A stretch of DNA of 64,000 nucleotides from Ferrimonas marina (GCF_900129905.1 NZ_FQXG01000004.1:436507-500506), one strand, 5' to 3'. Shown: positions 45,756 through 55,966, counted from the stretch's first letter. Notes: generated by a model from the letters alone, not told the origin. Translations and numbers: made by a program.

Positions 45756-47582
45756 TCAGTCTTCCACTTCGGCATAGAAGCCGTGTAGCCACTCCTCCAG
45801 CACGGTGTAGCCACTCTCCGCCAGCTCGTTGTAGTTGGCGGGCACCTCCAGGGTGCGGGTGGTCTCTTTCATCTCCGGCCAGCCACCGGCGTTGGCGGCG
45901 CAGTCGATCTCGATGCCGTAGGTACTGCTGCTGGTGGGCTCCGTGCTCCAGCCACCATCCACAGACACCTTGATGGAGCTGCTGGAGGGGCAACTATTGC
46001 CAGAGGTGATGGTGCGGGACTCGCCCTCACCGGGACCGCTCAGGATCACCAGTTTGCGCCCTTCGTTGCCCTCCTTGGAGTCGTCGCAGTCGTCGCTGTC
46101 GTAGCTCAGGGTGATGCTGCTACCACTGACGCTCTGCACCTTACCGGTTGGGTAGTAGAAGTTATCCGGGCCGACGCAGTTCTTCAGGGTGCCGGTACGG
46201 GTGCGGATCTCATTGATGATGCGCTCATCGGTCTCATCCCGGTCTGCCGGGCGGGCACCGGCGTGTTTCAGCAGCTCCGCTTCTACCTGGTCCACCTCCA
46301 ACAGCTCGAGCCCATCCAACCAGATCGGGATCTCCTTCACCCGGTACTGGTCTGCGCCACTGGTGCGCACAAAGACACAGGGCCAATCGTCGTTCTTGTA
46401 ATCCCCGCACAGGTTCTCCTCGACGTAGACCTTAGAGCTTGAGCGGCTGGTTTGCAGGATCGCCCACTGGTCATCCTGGTTGGAGCCATAGAGGGTGTTC
46501 TCGCCGGGGATGCGGACGTTGTTCATGGTGGTGTTGATGCGGTACTCGTTGTCGTAGTAGGAACGCTCCTTCAGGCCCCAGATCCGATGGCCGACCTGAG
46601 CGGTGTTGTAACTGAGGTTATTGGTGAAGATCCCCCTCGGGGTGACATCCAGTGGGCCGCGGTCATCCACGTGAGCGACGATGTTGCGATGGTACAGCGC
46701 CCACTTGGCGATGATCATCGTCCCCTTGGAGTGCTTGCCCTTGGCGTGGATGCTGTAGTTCAGTGCCTCAGCAATCAGGTTATTAGAGACGGTGACGTTG
46801 GCCACCATGTCGGTGACGGAGAACGCCTCATCGATGCTCCAGCTGGCAGAGATGTGATCGAGCACGATGTACTCTCTGTCCTTCGAGTCGCTGTAGCGGC
46901 CGCCGATCATCAGTAGCGAGTCCCGCTCACTGGGCTTGGAGCCGTCCGGGTCATCGCCGGCCCGGACCCGAATATGCTGCACCAGTACATGGTTGGCGTT
47001 GATCCTCAGCATGGCGTCGCGGATGGTGATGCCGGGGCTGGGGGCGGTCTGACCGGCGATGGTGATGTAGTCGTTGCGGATATCCAGCCGGCTGTCCAGC
47101 TCGATGTAGCCCGCCACCTCGAACACACAAACCCTGGGGCCGCTGCCATCGATGCAGGCACGCAGCGAGCCTTCGCCACTGCTGGCCAGGGTGGTGACCT
47201 TGTAGACCGTGGTGGAGACGGGATCCAGGTGACGGCCGCTACCAGCCACGGTCTCCATGCCGTAGCCAATCTGGCAGGGGATGATCGGCAGCGGCTCGCT
47301 GGCCTCGCAGACATAATGGTCCGGCATCTCAGGGTCGGGATCCGGGCCCGGAGATGGGTCAACTGGTGGCACTTCCGGGTCAGTGGGCGGCTCTTCCGGA
47401 TCAGTCGGCTCCTCAGGATCGGTAGGCTCTTCCGGATCCGTCGGTTCTTCTGGGTCGGTAGGCGGTTCTTCCGGATCGGTGGGCGGTTCGGTGGTGGTGG
47501 AGCTGTCGCTACAAGCCACCACCAGTGACAGCACCATCGCCACCAGCAGGGCCCAGAATGGGGTTCGGGTCGGATTGCGCAT
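45756..47582 (-). CDS. Pectate-lyase-like beta-helix lipoprotein, array copy 5 (first in transcription order)
   Basis: The 608-residue product begins MRNPTRTPFWALLVAMVLSL with lipid Cys24. The linker (about 31-88) is built of TDPEEP hexapeptides and then SPGPDPDPEMPDHYVC. The helix has VTTLASSGEGSLRACI, ITIAGQTAPSPGITIR, LDHISASWSIDEAFS and HVDDRGPLDVTPRG. The C-terminal region contains the shared pattern DDCDDSKEGNEGRKLVILSG. GGAGGG precedes the ATG, and a TGTTATACC element lies about 42 bp upstream. It is likely the promoter-proximal member of the array. Confidence 0.86.
   Translation of the reverse strand: MRNPTRTPFWALLVAMVLSLVVACSDSSTTTEPPTDPEEPPTDPEEPTDPEEPTDPEEPTDPEEPPTDPEVPPVDPSPGPDPDPEMPDHYVCEASEPLPIIPCQIGYGMETVAGSGRHLDPVSTTVYKVTTLASSGEGSLRACIDGSGPRVCVFEVAGYIELDSRLDIRNDYITIAGQTAPSPGITIRDAMLRINANHVLVQHIRVRAGDDPDGSKPSERDSLLMIGGRYSDSKDREYIVLDHISASWSIDEAFSVTDMVANVTVSNNLIAEALNYSIHAKGKHSKGTMIIAKWALYHRNIVAHVDDRGPLDVTPRGIFTNNLSYNTAQVGHRIWGLKERSYYDNEYRINTTMNNVRIPGENTLYGSNQDDQWAILQTSRSSSKVYVEENLCGDYKNDDWPCVFVRTSGADQYRVKEIPIWLDGLELLEVDQVEAELLKHAGARPADRDETDERIINEIRTRTGTLKNCVGPDNFYYPTGKVQSVSGSSITLSYDSDDCDDSKEGNEGRKLVILSGPGEGESRTITSGNSCPSSSSIKVSVDGGWSTEPTSSSTYGIEIDCAANAGGWPEMKETTRTLEVPANYNELAESGYTVLEEWLHGFYAEVED
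47373..47487 (-). repeat. 18-bp in-frame repeat in the linker of copy 5
   Basis: Imperfect 18 bp units encode TDPEEP (some with an extra Pro codon), about six times. As in copy 2, unit gain or loss would change the distance of the beta-helix from the membrane while keeping frame. Confidence 0.75.
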
Positions 47583-47623
47583 TGTCCCTCCTCACGTCGC
47601 CGTCACGTGCGCACCGTCCAATA

Positions 47624-47632
47624 GGTATAACA
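47624..47632 (-). promoter_or_regulatory. Extended -10-like element upstream of array copy 5
   Basis: The minus strand reads TGTTATACCTA, one base different from the elements before copies 2 and 4, and about 42 bp before the ATG. Confidence 0.5.
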
Positions 47633-47675
47633 GACCTGTCGGGGCTCGCCCGTTTTCCTAGTGAAGAGAAGACGA

Positions 47676-47703
47676 TGCCAGCCAAAGCGGTATTTGGCTG
47701 GCA
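47676..47703 (-). terminator. Terminator of ybeL
   Basis: TGCCAGCCAAA and TTTGGCTGGCA form an 11 bp stem around GCGGTA, 14 bp after the ybeL stop on the minus strand. The following sequence is pyrimidine-rich rather than a pure T-run. Confidence 0.65.
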
Positions 47704-47716
47704 GCTTTGCAGGAGC

Positions 47717-48223
47717 TCAGGGTTCCAGCGGGCGGCGGGAAAAGGCGATGCCGTCGCATTGTGGGCAGGCCGGCAAGGTGGCGGGGTGGAAGAAGCTCAT
47801 GCAGTGGCCACAGTTGTCACACACCAGCTCCCCCAGGCCGACCAATTCGCCCGCCTCGTAGGTGCCGTGGTGCTTAAACTCCTCCCCCAGCTCATGCCAC
47901 TCCAACTGGGAGCGATCGGTGATCTCCGCCAGCCAGCGCCACACGGTGTTCTCCAGTCCCAGGGTGAACACGCTGTCCCCCTCGGCCTCGAACTGCTCCT
48001 TGGCATGACGCTGGGCGTAGTCGGCCAGGTCACGACGTAAAAAGCGCTCCACCAGGTCCAGTTCGGTCTCACTCAGCTCCGATTCCAGCGCGCTGTAGGT
48101 GCGGCTCTGCTTCAGCACCTCCTCCAGCTGCCCCAGGGTCAGGTCCGGGTCATGGCGGTAACGTCGCTCCATGTCCTGCAGCAGGTATTCGTACTTCTGG
48201 ATCAAGGCTTGGTTACGGTCCAC
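47717..48223 (-). CDS. ybeL: Zinc-ribbon protein YbeL (DUF1451)
   Basis: The product is about 168 residues, with a helical N-terminus ([20 protein letters not shown]), the family core [38 protein letters not shown], and a C-terminal zinc ribbon VCDNCGH...PACPQCDG ending RRPLEP. E. coli YbeL has the same C-terminus and also lies divergent from leuS. Function is unknown. The GTG at 48223 follows GGGAG and is preferred; an in-frame start at 48259 would add 12 residues. Confidence 0.88.
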   Translation of the reverse strand: MDRNQALIQKYEYLLQDMERRYRHDPDLTLGQLEEVLKQSRTYSALESELSETELDLVERFLRRDLADYAQRHAKEQFEAEGDSVFTLGLENTVWRWLAEITDRSQLEWHELGEEFKHHGTYEAGELVGLGELVCDNCGHCMSFFHPATLPACPQCDGIAFSRRPLEP

Positions 48224-48374
48224 AATCGCATCTCCCTCTTTATTCGGAAAACAGCGCAAAAACCGGTCCAGTCTGTGGTTGTTGCCACTCTGGCTCCTGC
48301 GTTATTCTATGCAGATCTTTATGGGCCATTCCCTGCCCGAAATCAAAATTTCAATTTGGACTTCAGACGTGTCG

Positions 48375-50954
48375 ATGCAAGAGCAATACAATCCTGCGCA
48401 GATCGAGCCGCAAGTGCAAAAGCACTGGGCTGACAACAACACCTTTATCGCCAAGGAAGAGGAAGGCAAAGAGAAGTTCTATTGCCTATCCATGTTCCCC
48501 TACCCTAGCGGTCGTCTGCACATGGGCCATGTGCGCAACTACACCATCGGTGATGTGATCTCCCGCTACCAGCGTCTGCAGGGCAAAAACGTGATGCAGC
48601 CGTTCGGTTGGGACGCCTTCGGTCTGCCCGCGGAGAACGCCGCGATCCAGAACAAGACCGCACCGGCGCCGTGGACCTACGACAACATCGAATACATGAA
48701 GACCCAGCTCAACAGCCTGGGCTTTGGCTTCGACTGGAGCCGCGAACTGGCCACCTGCCAGCCAGAGTACTACCGCTGGGAGCAGTGGTTCTTCACTGAG
48801 CTGTACAACAAGGGGCTGATCTACAACAAGACCAGCTCCGTGAACTGGTGTGAGAACGATCAAACCGTACTGGCCAACGAGCAGGTGGTGGATGGCTGCT
48901 GCTGGCGCTGTGACACCCCGGTGGTACAAAAAGACATCCCGCAGTGGTTTGTGAAGATCACCGACTACGCGGATCAGCTGCTGGGCGACATGGATCAGCT
49001 GGATGGCTGGCCGGAAATGGTTAAGACCATGCAGCGCAACTGGATCGGCCGTTCCGAGGGCATCGAGATGACCTTCGACGTCGACGGCAGCGATGAGTCC
49101 GTGGCGATCTACACCACCCGTCCGGACACCGTGATGGGCGTGACCTACGTGGCCGTAGCCGCCGGTCACCCGTTGGCCGAACAAGCCGCTAAAGACAATG
49201 CCGAACTGACCGCCTTCATCAACGAGTGCAAAAACACCAAGGTGGCCGAAGCTGAGCTGGCCACCATGGAGAAGAAGGGGATGGACACCGGCCTGTTCGC
49301 CATCCATCCGCTGTCCGGTAAGAAGGTGCCGATCTACGTCGCCAACTTCGTGCTGATGGGCTTTGGTACCGGCGCCGTCATGGCCGTTCCGGCCCACGAT
49401 CAGCGCGACTACGAGTTCGCCAGCAAGTACGGCATCGCCATTGAGCCGGTGGTTAAGCCCACCGAGGGTGAGCTGGATATCTCTGAAGCGGCTTACACCG
49501 ACAAGGGCACCCTGTTCAACTCTGGCGAGTTCGACGGCCTGGACTTCGACGGTGCGCTGGAGGCGATCGCCGCCAAGCTGGACACCCTGGGCAAGGGCCA
49601 CAAGACCACCAACTTCCGTCTGCGCGACTGGGGCGTGTCCCGCCAGCGCTACTGGGGCGCGCCGATCCCGATGGCCACCCTGGAGAACGGCGAGACCGTG
49701 CCGGTACCGGCCGAAGACCTGCCGGTGATCCTGCCGGAAGACGTGGTGATGGACGGTGTGACCTCCCCGATCAAGGCCGACAAGGCCTGGGCCGAGACCA
49801 CCATCAACGGCCAGAAGGCAACCCGCGAGACCGACACCTTCGACACCTTTATGGAGTCCTCCTGGTACTACGCCCGCTACACCAGCGTCGGCACCAACGA
49901 TCAGATGCTGGATCCGGCCAAGGCCAACTACTGGCTGCCGGTAGACCAGTACATCGGCGGCATCGAGCACGCCAACATGCACCTGCTCTACTTCCGCTTC
50001 TTCCACAAGCTGCTGCGCGATGCCGGCCTGGTGGACTCCGACGAGCCGGCCAAGCGCCTGCTGTGTCAGGGCATGGTGTTGTGCGACGCCTACTACTACA
50101 CCGGCGACAACGGCCAGCGTGTTTGGGTATCCCCCACCGAAGTGACCGTGGAGCGTGACGGCAAGGGTGCCATCACCAAAGCCGTCGATGGCGAAGGCCG
50201 CGAGCTGGTGCACACCGGCATGACCAAGATGTCCAAGTCCAAGAACAACGGCATCGATCCGCAGCTGATGAATGAGAAATACGGTGCTGACACCGTGCGT
50301 CTGTTCATGATGTTCGCCGCACCGCCGGAGATGACCCTGGAGTGGCAGGAATCCGGTGTTGAGGGTGCCCACCGCTTCCTCAAACGCTTCTGGAAACTGG
50401 CCCACGATCACATCGCTAAAGGCACTGCCCCGGCGCTGGATCTGGCCAGTCTGAGCAACGAGCAGAAGGCGCTGCGCCGCAGCCTGCACCAGACCATCGC
50501 AAAGGTGGACGACGACTTTGGTCGCCGCCAGACCTTCAACACCGCCATTGCGGCCGTGATGGAGCTGATGAACAAGCTGAACAAGGCGCCGCAGGAGAGC
50601 GATAACGATCGTGCCCTGCTGCAGGAAGCGCTGAGCGCCCTGACCGTGATGCTCTACCCGATCATCCCTCACACCAGCTTTGTTCTGTACAACGCACTGG
50701 GCTTCGAAGGCGACGTCGACAACGCCCTTTGGCCAATCGCCGACAAGGACGCCATGGTCGAGGACGAGAAGCTGATCGTGGTGCAGGTCAACGGCAAGGT
50801 TCGTGCCCGCATCACCGTGGCGGCGGATGCCGCCAAGGAGCAGGTGGAAGCGCTGGGCCTGGCAGACAGCAACGTTCAGAACTTCACCGAAGGCAAGACG
50901 GTACGCAAGGTGATCTACGTACCGGGCAAGCTGCTCAATATCGTTGCCAACTAA
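48375..50954 (+). CDS. leuS: Leucyl-tRNA synthetase
   Basis: The 859-residue class I synthetase has the HIGH-type motif [15 protein letters not shown], the CP1 editing domain (about 225-410, [20 protein letters not shown] with the threonine-rich pocket) and the KMSKS loop [15 protein letters not shown]. It charges tRNA-Leu and edits isoleucine-type mistakes. The start ATG at 48375 ([18 protein letters not shown]) matches E. coli; the longer upstream frame runs into the ybeL promoter region and is rejected. A TATTCT -10-like hexamer lies at 48303-48308. It heads the lptE-holA-nadD cluster but is followed by an intrinsic terminator. Confidence 0.98.
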   Translation: MQEQYNPAQIEPQVQKHWADNNTFIAKEEEGKEKFYCLSMFPYPSGRLHMGHVRNYTIGDVISRYQRLQGKNVMQPFGWDAFGLPAENAAIQNKTAPAPWTYDNIEYMKTQLNSLGFGFDWSRELATCQPEYYRWEQWFFTELYNKGLIYNKTSSVNWCENDQTVLANEQVVDGCCWRCDTPVVQKDIPQWFVKITDYADQLLGDMDQLDGWPEMVKTMQRNWIGRSEGIEMTFDVDGSDESVAIYTTRPDTVMGVTYVAVAAGHPLAEQAAKDNAELTAFINECKNTKVAEAELATMEKKGMDTGLFAIHPLSGKKVPIYVANFVLMGFGTGAVMAVPAHDQRDYEFASKYGIAIEPVVKPTEGELDISEAAYTDKGTLFNSGEFDGLDFDGALEAIAAKLDTLGKGHKTTNFRLRDWGVSRQRYWGAPIPMATLENGETVPVPAEDLPVILPEDVVMDGVTSPIKADKAWAETTINGQKATRETDTFDTFMESSWYYARYTSVGTNDQMLDPAKANYWLPVDQYIGGIEHANMHLLYFRFFHKLLRDAGLVDSDEPAKRLLCQGMVLCDAYYYTGDNGQRVWVSPTEVTVERDGKGAITKAVDGEGRELVHTGMTKMSKSKNNGIDPQLMNEKYGADTVRLFMMFAAPPEMTLEWQESGVEGAHRFLKRFWKLAHDHIAKGTAPALDLASLSNEQKALRRSLHQTIAKVDDDFGRRQTFNTAIAAVMELMNKLNKAPQESDNDRALLQEALSALTVMLYPIIPHTSFVLYNALGFEGDVDNALWPIADKDAMVEDEKLIVVQVNGKVRARITVAADAAKEQVEALGLADSNVQNFTEGKTVRKVIYVPGKLLNIVAN

Positions 50955-50963
50955 GGCGACCCT

Positions 50964-50988
50964 AGGCGCCCTCCGGGGCGCCTTTTTT
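50964..50988 (+). terminator. Intrinsic terminator between leuS and lptE
   Basis: AGGCGCC and GGCGCCT pair and are followed by TTTTTT. Only 18 bp later lptE begins with AAGGAG, so this probably attenuates rather than fully separates leuS from the downstream envelope genes. Confidence 0.88.
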
Positions 50989-51006
50989 AACCAAAAGGAG
51001 ATGAGG

Positions 51007-51525
51007 GTGATCCAACGCCTTCTGCTAACCCTGCTGACCTTAAGCCTGCTCAGTGGCTGCGGCTTCCGCCTGCAGGGTCAATACCTGTTTCCCGACGAGC
51101 TCGACCAGGTGCAACTGGCCAGCTCCGACCGCTACGGTGAGCTGCACCGGCTGGTCACCGAGCGACTGCGCCTCTACAACATCGAGGTGGTAAGCAACGA
51201 AGAGGCCCCGCGCCTGTGGCTGGGGGATGACCGCCTGGAGCGCACCACCCTGTCACTGTTCCCCTCCGGCCAGGTGGCCGAGTACGAGCTGATCTACTCC
51301 GTTCGTTTCTCGGTGACCGTCGGCGAGCAGGAGCCGCAGCCGTTCGATATTGAGATCCGCCGCGACTACCTGGACGATCCCCGTACCGCCCTGGCAAAGA
51401 ACCGCGAACTGGAGCTGCTGCTGGAAGAGATGCGTGCCCAGGCCGCTGATCAGATCCTCCGTGCCCTGGCGGCAACCCGGGTGGATGAGGCCGCGACCCA
51501 AGCGGATGAGGCCGACGCCGGCTGA
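51007..51525 (+). CDS. lptE: LPS-assembly lipoprotein LptE
   Basis: Outer-membrane lipoprotein that plugs LptD and helps place lipopolysaccharide in the outer leaflet. The 172-residue product has the lipoprotein signal LLLTLLTLSLLSGCGFRLQG (lipobox LSGC) and the family's alternating beta pattern, ending in a low-complexity Asp/Ala tail. I chose GTG at 51007 because AAGGAG ends at 51000, directly against the ATG at 51001, where it could not act; spacing to the GTG is 6 nt. The stop overlaps holA (TGATG). Confidence 0.92.
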   Translation: MIQRLLLTLLTLSLLSGCGFRLQGQYLFPDELDQVQLASSDRYGELHRLVTERLRLYNIEVVSNEEAPRLWLGDDRLERTTLSLFPSGQVAEYELIYSVRFSVTVGEQEPQPFDIEIRRDYLDDPRTALAKNRELELLLEEMRAQAADQILRALAATRVDEAATQADEADAG

Positions 51526-52565
51526 TGCGGATCTTCGCCAACCAGCTGCCCGCCCAGCTTAAGCAACTGCCCCAGATCCTGATGGTGTTTGGCGACGATG
51601 TGCTGATCCGCGAGGAGTGCCGGGACAGTCTGCGCCAGGCCCTGTTTAGCTCCAGCTATGGCATCGAAGAGCGCCTCTCGCTGGTGCAGGAATCCCCGTT
51701 TGACTGGAACGCCCTGCTCAGCGAGTGCCACTCCCTGTCACTGTTTGCCAGTCGTCGTTTGATCGAGCTGGAGCTGCCCAACCTCAAGCCCGGCACCGAC
51801 GGGGCCACCGCGCTGCAAGAGCTGGCTGCCCTGTTACCGACTCAGCAGGACACCTTTCTGCTGCTGCATGGCCCCAAGGCCGGGCGGGAGCAGACCAACA
51901 CCAAGTGGTTCAAGGCACTGGATGGAGCCGGACTCTACGTCCAGGCACTGACCCCGGAGGGCCGCCACTACCAGCGCTGGCTCAGCGATCGGGCCCGTCA
52001 CCACCAGGTGCAGCTGACGCCGGATGCCCTGGCTCAGCTGGCGCCGCTGTTCGAAGGCAACCTGCTGGCGGCGGATCAGGCCCTGGCTCAACTGGGACTG
52101 ATCAGCGCCGGTGCCCGCATCGAGGCGGACACCCTGGGCCGACTGCTGGAGGACCAATCCCGCTACAGCGCTTTTCAGCTGGTGGACGCCCTGCTGGCGG
52201 GGCAGATGAGCCGGGCCTTTAAGATCCTCGGCCAACTGCAGTTGGAGGGCACCGCCCCGAACCTGGTCAGCTGGAGCCTGATCCGCGAGCTCACCCTGCT
52301 CTGCCGCTTAGCCCAGGCTCGTCAGGTCGGCACAGCGCTGCCCGCCGCCATGAAGCAGGCCAAGATCTGGGACAAGCGCCAACCGCTCTACGGCAGCACC
52401 ATGGAGCGCTTGAGCAACAGCCAATTGGCAGACGCCATGGCCGCAGCCGGGGTTTTGGAGCGCGGCCTTAAGGGCGACGGCATGAACGAGGAGAGCCAGT
52501 GGCTGGCACTGGCGGATCTCTGTGCCCGCTTCAGCGGCGACTACCAGCCGCTGGAGGTGCTATGA
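51525..52565 (+). CDS. holA: DNA polymerase III delta subunit
   Basis: Clamp-loader wrench that opens the beta clamp. The 346-residue product begins MRIFANQLPAQLKQLPQILM with FGDDVLIREECRDSLRQALF, which is the typical delta N-terminal domain, followed by AAA+-like domains and the helical C-terminus (IWDKRQPLYGSTMERLS). It is coupled to lptE upstream and to nadD downstream (ATGA), as in E. coli. Confidence 0.96.
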   Translation: MRIFANQLPAQLKQLPQILMVFGDDVLIREECRDSLRQALFSSSYGIEERLSLVQESPFDWNALLSECHSLSLFASRRLIELELPNLKPGTDGATALQELAALLPTQQDTFLLLHGPKAGREQTNTKWFKALDGAGLYVQALTPEGRHYQRWLSDRARHHQVQLTPDALAQLAPLFEGNLLAADQALAQLGLISAGARIEADTLGRLLEDQSRYSAFQLVDALLAGQMSRAFKILGQLQLEGTAPNLVSWSLIRELTLLCRLAQARQVGTALPAAMKQAKIWDKRQPLYGSTMERLSNSQLADAMAAAGVLERGLKGDGMNEESQWLALADLCARFSGDYQPLEVL

Positions 52566-53230
52566 ACAAGCCCTTAGGCCTGTTTGGCGGCACCTTCGAC
52601 CCCATCCACAATGGCCACCTGCGCTGCGCCTTCGAGGTACAGCAGCAGCTCGGCCTGGACCAGGTGCTGCTGCTGCCTAACCACATCCCGCCCCACAAGG
52701 CCTCACCGGGCATCGCCCCCCACCACCGCCTGGCGATGGTGGAGCTGGCCATTGAGGGATGCCCTAACCTGGGGGTGGACCGGCGTGAATTGGACCGCAG
52801 CGAGCCCTCCTACACCGTCGAGACCCTGGCCCAATACCGCCAGGAGCAAGGTGACCGACCGCTGTGCTTTATCGTTGGCATGGACTCGCTGTTGCAGTTC
52901 CATCGCTGGCACCAGCCTGAGCAGATCCTGGAGCTGGCCCACCTGGTAGTCTGCCATCGACCGGATCACCCCCTGCCGGCGGACAGCGAGGCGCAGGGCT
53001 GGTTGGCCCGTCATGGCCTGGATAGCGCTGAGCAACTGCAACAAACACCGGCCGGCGGGATCTGGCTGCAGCCGGTAACCCAGCTGGCGATCGCCTCCAG
53101 CACACTTCGTGCGCAAATGGCTCGGGGATTGGCGGCAGACTTTCTGTTACCGCCTCAAGTGGTCGCCTATATTGACCGCCATCGACTCTATCGTCACGAC
53201 GATGGTGGCACTACCGCGAAACCGCTATAA
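52562..53230 (+). CDS. nadD: Nicotinate-mononucleotide adenylyltransferase
   Basis: Forms deamido-NAD from nicotinate mononucleotide and ATP. The 222-residue product has the nucleotidyltransferase motif GLFGGTFDPIHNGHLRCAFE and the second motif IASSTLRAQMARG (ISSTxxR type), with LLPNHIPPHK for substrate. The ATG at 52562 overlaps the holA stop by 4 bp, so the longer in-frame start is rejected. Its last codons overlap a TATAAT that may serve rsfS. Confidence 0.97.
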   Translation: MNKPLGLFGGTFDPIHNGHLRCAFEVQQQLGLDQVLLLPNHIPPHKASPGIAPHHRLAMVELAIEGCPNLGVDRRELDRSEPSYTVETLAQYRQEQGDRPLCFIVGMDSLLQFHRWHQPEQILELAHLVVCHRPDHPLPADSEAQGWLARHGLDSAEQLQQTPAGGIWLQPVTQLAIASSTLRAQMARGLAADFLLPPQVVAYIDRHRLYRHDDGGTTAKPL

Positions 53231-53231
53231 T
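53226..53231 (+). promoter_or_regulatory. Possible -10 element for rsfS
   Basis: A perfect TATAAT overlaps the nadD stop codon 37 bp before rsfS. The hexamer 17 bp upstream (TGGTGG) is a poor -35. Confidence 0.4.
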
Positions 53232-53267
53232 ACGCGGCTTTGTGTCGAATATTTGAAGGAGCTTCGG

Positions 53268-53597
53268 GTGCAAGCAACCGAACTGAAAGACTTTGTCGTT
53301 GATAAGATTGATGATTTGAAAGGCCGCGATGTTGTGGTGATGGACGTGTCCACCCGCAGCGACGTGACCGACTTTATGGTGGTGTGCACCGGCACCTCCA
53401 AAACCCACGTCCGCTCCATCGCCGAGCACATCTACGTGGAAGCCAAGAACAGCGGCAACACCCCGCTGGGCATGGAAGGCAAAGACGCCGGTGAGTGGGC
53501 CCTGGTGGACCTCTCCTCCGTCATTGTTCACGTCATGCAGGCACAGACCCGCGATCTGTACCAGCTGGAGAAGCTGTGGGGCGCTCGCCCGGAATAA
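53268..53597 (+). CDS. rsfS: Ribosome silencing factor RsfS
   Basis: Binds L14 and blocks subunit joining in starvation. The 109-residue product has ELKDFVVDKIDDLKGRDVVV, MVVCTGTSKTHVRSIAEHI, LVDLSSVIVHVMQAQTRDLY and QLEKLWG, all family hallmarks. The start is GTG at 53268 (MQATELKDF) with AAGGAG 7 nt upstream. It is followed after 3 bp by rlmH, the conserved pair. Confidence 0.96.
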   Translation: MQATELKDFVVDKIDDLKGRDVVVMDVSTRSDVTDFMVVCTGTSKTHVRSIAEHIYVEAKNSGNTPLGMEGKDAGEWALVDLSSVIVHVMQAQTRDLYQLEKLWGARPE

Positions 53598-53600
53598 GCA

Positions 53601-54068
53601 ATGAAGCTGAAGTTGATCGCCGTGGGCACCAAGATGCCCGGCTGGGTAACCACTGGGTTCACCGAGTACCAACGCCGGTTTCCCCGGGATATGAGCCTGC
53701 AACTGGTGGAGATCCCCGCCGGTAAGCGTGGCAAGAACGCCGACATCGCGCGGATCCTGGAAAAAGAGGGGGAAGCGATGTTGGCGGCGGCGCAAGGATG
53801 CCGTATTGTCACCTTAGATATCCCGGGCAAGCCCTGGGATACGCCAACCCTGGCCAAACAGCTGGAACGCTGGCAGATGGACGGCCGCGATGTGGCCATC
53901 CTGATCGGCGGCCCGGAGGGGTTGGCGCCGGCCTGCAAACAAGCCGCCGAACAGAGCTGGTCGCTCTCCAACCTCACCCTGCCCCACCCACTGGTGCGCA
54001 TCGTGATGGCGGAGAGCCTGTACCGGGCCTGGAGCATCAATAATAACCATCCGTATCATCGTGAATGA
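53601..54068 (+). CDS. rlmH: 23S rRNA pseudouridine-1915 N3-methyltransferase RlmH
   Basis: SPOUT methyltransferase acting on assembled 70S ribosomes. The 155-residue product equals the E. coli length and has [20 protein letters not shown], the SAM-binding [16 protein letters not shown], and the C-terminal [14 protein letters not shown]. The stop overlaps mrdA by 4 bp (ATGA). Confidence 0.97.
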   Translation: MKLKLIAVGTKMPGWVTTGFTEYQRRFPRDMSLQLVEIPAGKRGKNADIARILEKEGEAMLAAAQGCRIVTLDIPGKPWDTPTLAKQLERWQMDGRDVAILIGGPEGLAPACKQAAEQSWSLSNLTLPHPLVRIVMAESLYRAWSINNNHPYHRE

Positions 54069-55966
54069 AACGCTATAAGCAACGAGTTGCCTTTCGGGAC
54101 CATGCCGCCGAAGCGGCGCTGTTTACACGTCGAGCCATCGCCGGCTTTGCCTTTGTGCTGGTCCTGGTTGGCTTGTTGCTGGGCAATCTCTACAACATTC
54201 AGATCAACGATCACCAGTCCTACCAGACCCGCTCCAACGACAACCGCATCCGCCTTATCCCAGTCGCCCCCAACCGGGGCCTGATCTACGACCGTCATGG
54301 CGAACTGCTGGCGGATAACCGCCCGATCTACTCACTGGAGGTTATCCCGGAGCGCACCAGCAACATCAGCGAGCACCTCGATGCCCTGCAGGAGCTGCTG
54401 CCGCTGACCGCCGAACGGCGCGAGCAGTTCGAGGAGCGCCTCAAGGTTTCCCGCCGCTTCCGTCCCTTGACGGTAATCAGTCGCCTCACCCAGGAGGAGG
54501 TGGCCACCTTCTCGGTCAACCAGCATCGATTCCCCGGCTTCTACATCGAGGCAGGCCTCAGCCGCTTCTACCCCCATGCCGACAGCCTGACCCACCTGCT
54601 GGGCTACGTTGCCCGCATCAACAGTCGCGACCAGCAGCGCATCGACGAAGAGGGCAACCGTGCCCGCTACGCCGCCTCACGCAACATCGGTAAACAGGGG
54701 CTGGAGCGCTTCTACGAGAAAACCCTGCACGGTGAGCCGGGCATGCTGGAGGTCGAGGTGAATAACCGCGGCCGCATCGTGCGCACCGTCAATGCCACCC
54801 CCTCCGAGGCTGGCAAGGATCTTCACCTGACCCTCGACCTGGGCCTGCAGCGTCACGCCGAGCGGGTTCTGGCGGGCCGACGTGGCGCCGTGGTCGCTAT
54901 GGATCCCAGAGATGGCGGCATCCTCGCCATGGTCTCCAGCCCCAGTTACGACCCCAACCCCTTCGTCACCGGGATCTCCGGCAGTGCCTACTCCGAGCTG
55001 CTCAATGACCGTAACCGGCCGCTGATCAACCGGGCCACCCAAGGCCAGTACGCCCCCGCCTCCACGGTGAAGCCGCTGCTGGCACTGCTGGGCCTGGAAA
55101 AAGGCCACATCACCGAGAACACCAAGATCTGGGATCCGGGCTGGTGGCAGATCCCCGGTGTAGAGCGTCGTTACCGTAACTGGAAACGCTGGGGTGAGGG
55201 CTGGGTCGATCTCAACAAGGCGATTACCGCCTCCAACGACACCTACTTCTATGAGCTGGCCTATAAGACCGGCATCAACGACATCAGTGACTTCATGTAC
55301 CAGTTTGGCTTCGGCCAGGGCACCGGTGTCGACATCCTGGAGGAGTCCTCCGGTAATATGCCCACCCGGGACTGGAAGCGGATCCGCTACAAGGAACCCT
55401 GGTACATCGGTGACACCATCTCGGTGGGGATCGGCCAGGGCTACTGGACCTCCACCCCGCTGCAGCTGGCGCTGTCCACCACCATCCTGGCCAACGACGG
55501 ACGTCACCTGGAACCCCATTTCCTGCGGGCTATCAGCAACGACGGCGAACTGGAAGAGAACCGGCCCTCGGAACGCCCACCGGTGGAGCTGAAGCGGCCC
55601 GAGGCCTGGCAAAAGGTCAAGCACGCCATGTACCTGACCGCCCACCGCTCCGATGGCAGTGGCTATCGCCAGTTCAACAACGCGCCCTATAAATCGGCGG
55701 TGAAGACCGGTACCGGCCAGGTTTTCGGCCTGGCGGAGGACGTCGAATACGACGAGGACAACGTGGCCGAGCATCTGCGGGATAACGCCCTGTTCGTTGG
55801 CTACGCCCCCTACGACGATCCGCAGATCGTCATCGCCATCGTGTTGGAAAACGCCGGTTGGGGTGGCGCCAATGCAGGCCCAGTGGCCCGTTCCCTGTTT
55901 GATTACTACCTGCTTCCGGAGTACCGCGAAGCCGCCGACGCCATCATCACTAAGGTGCAATCGTGA
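54065..55966 (+). CDS. mrdA: Penicillin-binding protein 2 (elongasome transpeptidase)
   Basis: Cross-links peptidoglycan during rod-shape elongation. The 633-residue protein has a short cytoplasmic N-terminus, one membrane helix ([20 protein letters not shown]), a pedestal/dimerisation domain with [20 protein letters not shown], and the transpeptidase domain with SxxK in [14 protein letters not shown] (about residue 330), SxN in [13 protein letters not shown], and KTGTGQVFG. It forms a coupled pair with rodA (GTGA overlap). Confidence 0.98.
   Translation: MKRYKQRVAFRDHAAEAALFTRRAIAGFAFVLVLVGLLLGNLYNIQINDHQSYQTRSNDNRIRLIPVAPNRGLIYDRHGELLADNRPIYSLEVIPERTSNISEHLDALQELLPLTAERREQFEERLKVSRRFRPLTVISRLTQEEVATFSVNQHRFPGFYIEAGLSRFYPHADSLTHLLGYVARINSRDQQRIDEEGNRARYAASRNIGKQGLERFYEKTLHGEPGMLEVEVNNRGRIVRTVNATPSEAGKDLHLTLDLGLQRHAERVLAGRRGAVVAMDPRDGGILAMVSSPSYDPNPFVTGISGSAYSELLNDRNRPLINRATQGQYAPASTVKPLLALLGLEKGHITENTKIWDPGWWQIPGVERRYRNWKRWGEGWVDLNKAITASNDTYFYELAYKTGINDISDFMYQFGFGQGTGVDILEESSGNMPTRDWKRIRYKEPWYIGDTISVGIGQGYWTSTPLQLALSTTILANDGRHLEPHFLRAISNDGELEENRPSERPPVELKRPEAWQKVKHAMYLTAHRSDGSGYRQFNNAPYKSAVKTGTGQVFGLAEDVEYDEDNVAEHLRDNALFVGYAPYDDPQIVIAIVLENAGWGGANAGPVARSLFDYYLLPEYREAADAIITKVQS

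Noticed and set aside
48486..50672. 728-codon open frame on the minus strand
   Set aside because: It is exactly antisense to leuS and has no family motifs; codon bias of the strongly expressed sense gene keeps the opposite strand open.
51001..51003. ATG start for lptE
   Set aside because: AAGGAG directly touches this ATG and cannot act on it; the GTG six bases further on has ideal spacing.
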